Under the pieces are notes generated by a model. That model was given only the letters and a program-made list of their open reading frames with translations, was not told where the DNA came from and did not search any database. This document shows positions 25,801 to 64,000 of a DNA stretch of 64,000 bases, one piece after another. The DNA is from Eonycteris spelaea. Lineage: Eukaryota; Chordata; Mammalia; Chiroptera; Pteropodidae. The position numbers were made by a program, and so were the translations under genes. The stretch spans positions 6,386,001 through 6,450,000 of the forward strand of contig PUFA01000084.1 in the NCBI GenBank assembly GCA_003508835.1, in the 5' to 3' direction. Positions within the stretch are counted from its first letter, which is position 1. Each line of letters starts with the position of its first letter.

Positions 25801-28131
25801 AAGAGAACAAAGGAAAACCACTAGCAGATGTATGACCATTCGTGTATTTTGGGGATCCTGGGCCAAAACTGGGGGAAAAGCAATATGTGAAAGTTTCCCA
25901 CTTAAATGATCATTCGCCCTTTTAATTAATGAATACCAGCATTCGGTATGCACACTGATTTCTTTCAAGAATGGAGTGGCATCTATGTCTGTCTTATTTT
26001 TACCTACTTTTATCTTTTCTCTAGTCAAACCAGACCAAATGCAGTTGCTTCTGGTTGCATTTTCATACTGGCTTCTGATTATATTTTCCTACATGCACAT
26101 CACTCCATTGGCCCCACTGGTTTTAATCAAATCTTGACATTCATTTTTCTCTGTTTCCTTTCATTCGTTTAATTAATTTTGCATCTCCCTGTTCTGGTAG
26201 GAAAAGATTGCTCAAGTGAGATGGGAACTGATGATGAAGACAAAAGAACACACCAAAAAGCTCCACCAGATGAATGATTTGTGTATTGAAAGAAGAAACT
26301 TGATTCTCGATTGAATACACTACAGAACCAGCAGGTGTGCTCCCTTTCTTCACACCCTTTGTTAGAACTGGGGTAGCTCTGTAAGGTAGCTCTCAGACAT
26401 AATGCATGGGAAGGTTTTTAAACTGAGGTCTACCTCCAAAGCTGACTCCATTGCTACTAGTCTTACAAAAATCTAGTGTGAATTGGGATGGCAAGAAGAT
26501 AGTGTCAAAAACATGTCAAATAAGAATAACTAAAATTTGTTTGGATATGGTGAGAATAAGGGAAAAGTTAAAGTGACTTTAAAATGACCAACCAGTGTGA
26601 CAGGGCATGAGTTGTCCCATGCATTTTAGCTACAAGTTTCAAAAGGCCCCATTGAAAGTAGCTTAAAAAATAGGAGTCATTTTTCTCACTTAACAAGACG
26701 TCTGGAGGCGATGACTAAGGGGTTTTGGTTTAGTGGGCCTGTGATGCCAGGGCCAGTATCTCTGTGATTCTGATTCTTTGAGATTTCCTTCAGAGTCACA
26801 AGATTGCCTCAGTTCAGTTTCACATCTGTAGGCTAGCCTCTTCTTTTTCATTTAGAAAGCAAAAGTTTTCTGCTTATATCTACTTAGCCACCCTTAGCTG
26901 GAAGAGAAGCTGGGTAAAGTTAGTGTATAGCTTTCATGGCTTCTAAAGTGAAGGTAGGCAAGGGAGGAGAAGCAGAAGCTATGGGTAACAACAGTGGCCT
27001 CTACTTACTATGAAGGTCTGCCGTAGTAAGTGAGAGTCATGGACAAGTCATGGGCTTTTGGCTTCAAGTAACCTGATCTAACCCTGCTTCTGGCCCCAGT
27101 AATATAGGGACTTGGGCCTATATTAAGAAATTCGTGAATTTCTCAGTCTCAGTCTCCATATCTGTAAAAGTGGAATAATGCCATCTAGTTCACAGTGTTG
27201 TGGGGATTAAATGAGACAGCATATGAAAAGCAACTGGCAGAGAGTAGATACTCAGAACGTGGCATGTCCCTCTTTTAACATGCATTCAAATTTTTATTGA
27301 GCATCTATTTATGTAACAAGCTCTAAGGTGAACACTGGGTAGTGACAAGATCTAGGCACACTGGGCCCTGTATCTATGAGGCACAGGATCTCTTAGACAG
27401 TGATCAAAGAAACATTCAGGTAGAACCATAACATATTGCCACTTTTTTAGGGTTAAAAGTGGTCAAGTATCATAAATTTCAAATGGTTCAACCTAATTAC
27501 AATGATATATCATGGTTGTTTTCATAGAACACAGAACAGGAAATCCTAGCCTAGTCCACAGGGTGAAGAAGGCCTCCCTAAAAGTGATGTCTGAAGTATG
27601 AGCAGAGGTGGGCTGGACAGGGAAGAAACCAGATAAGGAAATAAAGATTTCCTGTTTGGGCAAAAAAAATATGACTGTGGGCTGTATAGAAAACAGAGGG
27701 ACCTTGCCTTTTTGATTCCAGTTATGAGTCCTTCAGGGTATGAATGACTGATAGCTTAATGAGTTACTCATCTACAGGGACTTGCATTTTGAGTTGTTCA
27801 TTAGCCCAAAGGAACGCATGTCTGATGGTGGGATTTCAGGCTCTGTGAGCCTCCTTAAAGGAGCTATGGCTATTTAAACTGACTGGAAGGCACAAGGACA
27901 GGGAAGTTTTCACATCTCAAATGATTCTTACAGTAGGGAGGTGTTTTCTCTCAACAGGGCAATGCCTTCCAGGGCCCTCGGAAAGCAGATATTGTGGCGA
28001 GAGAGAAGGTCACTCAGTTGATCCAATTCCAAGCAGAAAGGATTTTGGCTTTAAAGGAAGAGATCACTCTTTTGCGTAAGAAAGGTGGCCTTATCCTCCC
28101 ACCTATTCAGACTCCACAGGAGAACAGATGA
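4705..28131 (+). CDS. CFAP44: CFAP44 (WDR52) gene, 3' part: 11 terminal coding exons
   Basis: Cilia- and flagella-associated protein 44. Known role: an axonemal protein that works with CFAP43 in the tether/tether-head of the inner dynein arm f/I1 region and is needed for sperm flagella. The window holds only the C-terminal part; the N-terminal WD repeats lie upstream. Eleven exons (4705-4882, 6683-7183, 10509-10712, 11667-11862, 15452-15562, 18089-18219, 19523-19639, 20911-21112, 24829-24989, 26201-26334, 27958-28131) have AG acceptors, GT donors and compatible phases. They encode about 700 residues, mostly charged heptad-like helices (coiled coil), with one very acidic insert. A one-base loss in exon 10 breaks the frame and gives a stop at 26312-26314. 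Identity rests on the recognised C-terminal sequence and on the convergent neighbour BOC, which is the human arrangement. Confidence 0.88.
4976..5194. mobile_element. MER1-type hAT-Charlie DNA element
   Basis: It begins cagcgtccctaacctttttg and ends gggggttgcagacctctgcg: inverted ends and internal phrases (gagaatctaatgcctgatga, gcggcccggttcctaacagg) typical of MER1. It is non-autonomous and internally deleted. Confidence 0.75.
5195..6682. other. CFAP44 intron remainder
   Basis: No coding exon or confident repeat. The open - strand frames here lack splice support. Confidence 0.4.
6683..7183 (+). CDS. CFAP44: CFAP44 exon b (largest exon in window)
   Basis: Acceptor ttttttatcag before 6683, donor AGG|gtaagg after 7183. 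It has 501 bases, phase 0 to 0, 167 codons. It contains [15 protein letters not shown], a strongly helical segment, followed by a Pro/His-rich stretch and a less ordered Ser/Thr/Gly segment. The open frame continues upstream to 6557, but those 42 codons precede the acceptor and are intronic. Confidence 0.87.
7900..8215 (+). repeat. L2 3' end remnant
   Basis: The order cttccct..., tagttcttgagggaagggct, caatgtctaggataatgccagacatatagcaaatatttag matches the L2 3' end in sense orientation. Confidence 0.6.
8880..9005 (+). repeat. MIR remnant
   Basis: It contains the tRNA-derived/core order typical of MIR: ...ctgtgac...aaatcacc...ttaatttcttcatttgtaaaat. Confidence 0.5.
9210..9263. repeat. (CT)n microsatellite
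   Basis: Near-continuous CT/TC repeat interrupted by gtctct and ttact. It abuts the 3' end of the next L1 copy. Confidence 0.85.
9264..10235 (-). mobile_element. L1 3' fragment, antisense
   Basis: The 3' UTR begins atggtgacattgcttaac. - strand frames 9810-9607 and 9638-9423 carry ORF2 C-terminal pieces ([40 protein letters not shown]). It is truncated at both ends and closely related to the copy at 15934-17210. Confidence 0.85.
10509..10712 (+). CDS. CFAP44: CFAP44 exon c
   Basis: Acceptor cacttcag before 10509, donor CAA|gtatga after 10712. It has 204 bases, phase 0 to 0, 68 codons. It begins [19 protein letters not shown] and is a classic coiled-coil stretch rich in Leu, Glu, Lys and Gln. 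Confidence 0.87.
10713..11666. other. CFAP44 intron, AT-rich
   Basis: Nothing recognised beyond the flanking splice sites. Confidence 0.5.
11667..11862 (+). CDS. CFAP44: CFAP44 exon d
   Basis: Acceptor gttcatttag before 11667, donor GCTG|gtttgt after 11862. It has 196 bases, phase 0 in and one base left over. It encodes a helical stretch ending in a basic cluster ([11 protein letters not shown]), directly before the acidic exon. The basic/acidic juxtaposition is conspicuous. Confidence 0.86.
12033..12052. repeat. (GT)n microsatellite
   Basis: Ten GT units in a CFAP44 intron. Confidence 0.85.
12165..14240 (-). mobile_element. Old L1 remnants, antisense
   Basis: 12165-13040 is the reverse complement of an L1 ORF2 3' portion (tttgcaaatattttctccca, ttgtcaatttttccttttatgg). 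13040-14240 resembles an old L1M-type non-coding end (ggaggaatcagg...cttcctgaaagcagaag). It may be two elements. Confidence 0.6.
14602..15050. repeat. Possible LTR-type interspersed repeat, unclassified
   Basis: A stretch from aataataaagcagactttat to about acccacagcagggtttgg, with short internally repeated phrases (gctaaactgactt, tactaaactgactta). It has LTR-like composition; the family was not identified. Confidence 0.3.
15452..15562 (+). CDS. CFAP44: CFAP44 exon e, acidic low-complexity segment
   Basis: Acceptor tctctcttta|g before 15452, donor ACAA|gtaagt after 15562. It has 111 bases and keeps the one-base phase. It encodes about 37 residues, more than half of them Asp or Glu, interspersed with Ser ([15 protein letters not shown] and on). 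This is probably a disordered acidic linker between coiled-coil segments. The Ser-in-acid context suits CK2-type phosphorylation (inference). Confidence 0.86.
15934..17210 (-). mobile_element. 5'-truncated L1 with intact 17-bp TSD, antisense
   Basis: Flanked by identical caaattttcatatttca at 15917-15933 and 17211-17227. Body: a 3' UTR starting ttattaagtttattggggta, then the reverse complement of the ORF2 C-terminal part, split by frameshifts into - strand frames 16660-16355, 16862-16563 and 17079-16756. A short T run at the left end is the remnant of the poly-A tail. The 3' UTR resembles bat L1 tails (recollection, not searched). Confidence 0.9.
17690..17910 (+). repeat. MIR remnant
   Basis: MIR order: cattctgtcatataccagctatgtgacctct, then ctcagctgtaaaatta, then gcacataaagggcttaacacaaagcctgg. 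Confidence 0.65.
18089..18219 (+). CDS. CFAP44: CFAP44 exon f
   Basis: Acceptor gtcttttcag before 18089, donor AAAAAA|gtatgg after 18219. It has 131 bases; the leftover A plus AT gives Asn, and it ends in phase 0. It encodes [21 protein letters not shown] and then a Lys/Glu-rich helix. It has a run of nine A that is intact in frame, so not every homopolymer in the window is miscounted. Confidence 0.86.
18538..18793. mobile_element. Tigger-type (TcMar) non-autonomous DNA element
   Basis: Terminal inverted repeats cagttgacc / ggtcaacag, flanked by TA on both sides (18536-18537 and 18794-18795), as expected for a Tc1/mariner-pogo insertion. It contains the familiar agtcagccctttgtatccc and ggtcggcgcccctaacc phrases. 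Confidence 0.8.
19368..19440. repeat. 73-bp direct repeat, copy 1
   Basis: It matches 20762-20834 at 69 of 73 positions by eye. It ends 82 bases before the CFAP44 exon at 19523. Confidence 0.9.
19523..19639 (+). CDS. CFAP44: CFAP44 exon g
   Basis: Acceptor cttcccacag before 19523, donor CACCAG|gtgatg after 19639. It has 117 bases, 39 codons, phase 0 to 0. It is a helical segment ([20 protein letters not shown]) ending [10 protein letters not shown] 73-bp segment 83 bases upstream is repeated before the next exon. Confidence 0.87.
20221..20640 (-). mobile_element. Non-LTR retrotransposon 3' fragment, RTE/L2-like
   Basis: The - strand frame 20622-20221 ends with the pattern [19 protein letters not shown] and [17 protein letters not shown], like the conserved RP..RW.D.I / DR..W..LIH.VA tail of RTE-type (MamRTE or BovB-like) reverse transcriptases. 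No catalytic domain is present. The exact family is uncertain. Confidence 0.5.
20762..20834. repeat. 73-bp direct repeat, copy 2
   Basis: It matches 19368-19440 and ends 76 bases before the CFAP44 exon at 20911. Similarity stops abruptly on the right; on the left only a short agaaggaa is shared. Confidence 0.9.
20911..21112 (+). CDS. CFAP44: CFAP44 exon h
   Basis: The acceptor follows a long T-rich tract (ttttcttttag before 20911); the donor is CAAA|gtgagt after 21112. It has 202 bases, phase 0 in and one base left over. It encodes [20 protein letters not shown], a short non-helical element, then a coiled coil ([15 protein letters not shown]). The opposite strand also shows open frames here; they are shadows. 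Confidence 0.87.
21490..22480 (-). mobile_element. Old L1 3' fragment, antisense
   Basis: Reverse complement of an L1M-like 3' region (gttatccatattgctat, ggtcacaggggaatgtgtac, ttttatttacatttctttgat, ttcttagtgattttagggagttc). Heavily mutated. Confidence 0.6.
22481..24828. other. CFAP44 intron, no recognised element
   Basis: Mixed composition, no exon signals accepted. Several short open frames on both strands lack support. Confidence 0.4.
24829..24989 (+). CDS. CFAP44: CFAP44 exon i
   Basis: Acceptor gtcttcttttag before 24829, donor GAG|gtaagg after 24989. It has 161 bases; A plus AA gives Lys, and it ends in phase 0. It encodes [24 protein letters not shown] sequence (METVRQLMI reads as [10 protein letters not shown] here) followed by a helical [15 protein letters not shown] end. 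Confidence 0.86.
24990..26200. other. CFAP44 intron, no recognised element
   Basis: No repeat identified with confidence. Confidence 0.4.
26201..26334 (+). CDS. CFAP44: CFAP44 exon j, frame broken by one missing base
   Basis: Acceptor gttctggtag before 26201, donor CAGCAG|gtgtgc after 26334. It has 134 bases, although both neighbours require phase 0 on each side (a multiple of 3). The frame reads normally to the A-rich stretch near 26291-26298 and then meets TGA at 26312-26314. With one more base there, the rest reads [12 protein letters not shown] and joins exon k. As written, about 70 C-terminal residues are lost. This is most likely a base-calling loss; a true truncating indel cannot be excluded. 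Confidence 0.82.
27040..27270 (+). repeat. MIR remnant
   Basis: Contains ctcagtctccatatctgtaaaa...gttgtggggattaaatgagac...cagagagtagatactcag, the MIR core and 3' part. Confidence 0.65.
27958..28131 (+). CDS. CFAP44: CFAP44 terminal exon k with stop
   Basis: Acceptor tctcaacag before 27958. It has 57 codons to TGA at 28129-28131, encoding [18 protein letters not shown], a final helix, and a basic/Pro end ([13 protein letters not shown]). It is intact in itself and reachable in frame only if the exon j deficit is repaired. Its conservation argues that the upstream frameshift is not ancient. Confidence 0.86.
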   Translation, partial: GNAFQGPRKADIVAREKVTQLIQFQAERILALKEEITLLRKKGGLILPPIQTPQENR

Positions 28132-29948
28132 AACCCCTGGGCCTTTTAAGTTTGCTTTATCTCTCAACTCCATCCAAGATTTCTGACATAAAATTCACCA
28201 AAAGTTCAGTTTCCTTGTTTCCTGCAACAATCCTGTTATTTTAAAGTGAACTGATCTAAAAGACTAAAACCGCATCTAGTGATGTAGTTTCAATAATTTT
28301 TGGTTATCTTAGGACTGCAGTGTCCAACATCTATTTATTATTGAATGGAATCATTTTAGATCTGTTTGGAACCAACTAGATTGAGTATGAAGTCTTAGAA
28401 GGCTGTATCTCAAACTGTAAGGAAGCATCTTTGATACATCCCATTTTAGGAAATTTGATTTTTGGTTATCTGAATTTTTAGCCATTGGCAAGAAAAACTA
28501 TCATTGAGAGCATTAGGCCAGATTTGAGGTGCCCCCTGGATTAGCTAAGTGAAGACTGAGAACATTAGCCCCGTCCGTCCACTCCTGGAAGTGACCTCTA
28601 GGCTTTTGGCCAGGTGGTCTGAGGTCACATCATCTTTTTTCTCTTACCTGCTCTACTTCTCCTTTCCTAGCATTTCCATGTTATGTATAGTCCTTAATTT
28701 TATTTAAAACATTTTTAAAATACCGCTTTTCTGAAAATATGTTGTGTCTCAATGGCAATTTTTCCAAGTTAGCTGTTGGATAGAAAGATTTAACATCTAA
28801 ACGTTGGCGCTGTTTCTTCTGGCCAGCAGAGGGTGCACTTGTCCTAGACCATTAGAGTCACTCCTGGGCTTTCCTATCATCTTGTTTATTCAATTCACCA
28901 CCAGAGAAGCCAGGGTCTGGTGTGACCACTCTTAACGGGATCAAGTGGCATTTCATCCGTAATTCAGCTTTCCTGAAATCTAGAAGATACGCTGCAAGTC
29001 TGCCTCCATCTAGTTCCAATTCCACATGTAAAGGCCGATCCCGTGGTTGGACAGCAAGCAGTAAGTGAATGTTGATTTTAAACAACTAGTGAGTCAATTC
29101 CTCTGGCCATGTTGGTGTATCTTTGGAAAGAAGGGAAGGAATTTTATCAGGTACCACATGTTTACGTGTAGTGTAACACTTAACTAAAGGAAGAATATAC
29201 CTGAGCTTCAACACACATCCCTCTATAGACAGTGTTACTGATATGACCAAAGTTTTTACCTCACGTCCAGTTGTAGGAAAGAGAACTGTGAACACACTTC
29301 TCCCTGCCTACTGAACACTGTCTCCCGCTTGGACTAAACACTTATTAATTCCTTCTGCATTAATAGAAGCTGACATTCAATATTAACAAGGCAAAAATTA
29401 GAAATGACTGCCACCTTTTCCAGATCTCATCTCTGATGGATCTGAAAATGTCACAAGTGGATATCGTCTTCAGATACTCAAAGACTCAACCCTGAGGAGA
29501 ATGCTGACTCATATATGACTAAGCCAAAGGTTGCAGGAACGACTAAACATTTATTTAGAAGTTACAGTGTTTATTTTTAAAGATATGTTGCCACAGATTA
29601 TTGATTCTGGAAGGTTTTTAATGCTTACAGTACTGTACACATCTGAGTATATTCTCACGGGCATCTGAAAATGTTTTCTGTAGCACCAGTCTAACCATCT
29701 TCATAGGTGTCTCCAGCCTGTGATACTGTGACCCTTGCTTTTCCCTCATGGTCATCACGAACTGTGCGCCTAGGATTCTTGCCTTCAGCAGCTGCTCTGC
29801 GGGCCTCCTCGGTCTGTTCTGGCTAGTCTGTCTGTGTTCCTGGTTGACTCCTGCTATATTGTAGCTCCTTCGTTTTCCCTCTCATACCCCTCTTGGTAGG
29901 ATTCTCTATGTCTCTATGTCTCTCTGGCATTATAAAAACACATATACA

Positions 29949-29954
29949 TTTATT
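29949..29954 (-). terminator. Candidate BOC polyadenylation signal
   Basis: AATAAA on the - strand, 108 bases beyond the restored BOC stop at 30062, the nearest canonical signal. Two further - strand AATAAA copies lie at 29570-29575 and 29550-29555, so a longer 3' UTR is possible. Confidence 0.45.
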
Positions 29955-29993
29955 TACAACTGCATAAATATATAAATATGGCTATTATAGAAA

Positions 29994-29999
29994 AATAAA
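29994..29999 (+). terminator. Possible distal + strand polyadenylation hexamer
   Basis: AATAAA on the + strand, about 1.86 kb after the CFAP44 stop. I saw no canonical AATAAA nearer; only ATAAAA near 28188. If used, the CFAP44 3' UTR would overlap the BOC 3' end, as I recall the human transcripts doing. Confidence 0.25.
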
Positions 30000-30061
30000 T
30001 ACGAATTTTCTCTGTCCCGTTTTAAAAATGATAATATAGAATCTTTCTGGAATACTGGCTT

Positions 30062-63269
<33,208 letters not shown>

Positions 63270-63273
<4 letters not shown>

Positions 63274-63320
63274 CCCACGCAGCAAGGTGTGTTACCAAGG
63301 GTCCAGAGCCAACGTCCCAT
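63270..63320 (-). promoter_or_regulatory. Upstream ORF overlapping BOC start
   Basis: ATG at 63320-63318 opens a 17-triplet frame (stop included) that ends in TGA at 63272-63270. That stop overlaps the first of two tandem BOC start codons (ATGATG). The arrangement would allow termination-reinitiation. Whether it is translated is unknown, and the exon also contains one probable base loss. Confidence 0.5.
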
Positions 63321-63365
63321 AAGCCACTAGAGTCACTCAAAGAGATTCCGCGGTCCTCTGCAACA

Positions 63366-64000
63366 CTATTGGGAGAAAGAGGGAGAGAGAGCAGCGGTGG
63401 TGAGGAGGCCTGGGATGGCCCCGTGGTAGCCACAGAGCCTGGCTTTGTCCCCACACCCCCTGCTTCCGTCACATATTCTGGCAACACGCAAAGTGACCTG
63501 GCCATGCTGCTGGAAGACCAAAGAACACTCTCATCATTTCTCATCTAAAAGAAGCTTCTTCTAATTACCCACCCCACCCAAGCTAGAAGGTGATTTTGCG
63601 ATGGTAAGAATGCCAGATGGTAGAATGTTGGTGCCCGGTGCACCAACGACCAGCAAGGACAGGGAAGCCCGGATACAGAGAGGCTGGGACCTGCAGCCAA
63701 GTCCAGGGCTCAGGCAGTAAAAACCTAGCCCAGATGCTGGAAAGAATGAAGTTATCATTCGTTTGCAGGAGGCATGTGGAATGCCATGACGCCGGTAGAC
63801 TGTTGTGGACAGTGCTGCCATCCTTCCATGGCATGCCGAAGCCCTCATTAGGGGAAGGTACTAATTAATGAGTCCTAAAGTCTCAGACTCATCAATACTC
63901 TCAGGTTTCAATTCTCCCCAACCCTGTGCCTATGTCCCTGTGTACTCCCTTTTATTTTTAGACTTAATTTACCCTTCTCAGCTTGTCTGTAATCTCTAGT
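63366..64000. other. BOC intron upstream of coding exon 1
   Basis: No exon recognised. Earlier non-coding exons and the promoter must lie beyond the right edge. Confidence 0.5.

Larger units (their letters stand above)
28132..30061. other. Tail-to-tail interval between CFAP44 and BOC
   Basis: It contains the 3' UTRs of both genes. No known repeat was recognised. On the - strand a single frame is open from 29295 to 28858 with only one stop (29088-29086). A GC-richer stretch lies at about 29700-29930. Neither could be assigned. Confidence 0.5.

Overview
The window is a piece of a placental mammal genome: spliced vertebrate genes with GT-AG introns, and intron space filled with L1, L2, MIR, MER1 (hAT-Charlie) and Tigger-type repeats. 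No Alu, B1/B2, carnivore tRNA-Lys SINE, ruminant SINE or vespertilionid Ves SINE was recognised. The 3' ends of the youngest L1 copies read like the L1 tails I associate with bats, so a laurasiatherian, possibly a bat without Ves SINEs, is my best guess. This is an inference.

Layout: two convergent protein-coding genes. The left half (4.7-28.1 kb, + strand) holds the last 11 exons of CFAP44 (WDR52), an axonemal protein with a coiled-coil C-terminal half. The right half (63.4-30.1 kb, - strand) holds what appears to be the whole coding region of BOC, the Hedgehog co-receptor, in 18 coding exons: signal peptide, four Ig domains, three fibronectin III domains, one membrane helix and a long cytoplasmic tail. 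The stop codons lie about 1.9 kb apart tail to tail, as in human 3q13.2. The two genes share no pathway; only their adjacency is conserved. The last 600 bases are BOC intron.

Reading frames: every exon has good splice sites and compatible phases, but nine single-base deficits interrupt the frames (eight in BOC, one in CFAP44). All are losses, none gains, nearly all lie in or beside a short run of one base, and restoring one base each time gives a BOC of about 1111 residues, close to the human length. I read these as probable sequencing or assembly errors, not gene decay.

Non-coding structure: an antisense L1 with a perfect 17-bp target-site duplication, a Tigger-type element nested inside another, a 73-bp direct repeat before two successive CFAP44 exons, a triple NAG acceptor and a GC-AG intron in BOC, and a 17-codon upstream frame whose stop overlaps the BOC start. 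I found no RNA gene, CRISPR array or unknown multi-gene system.
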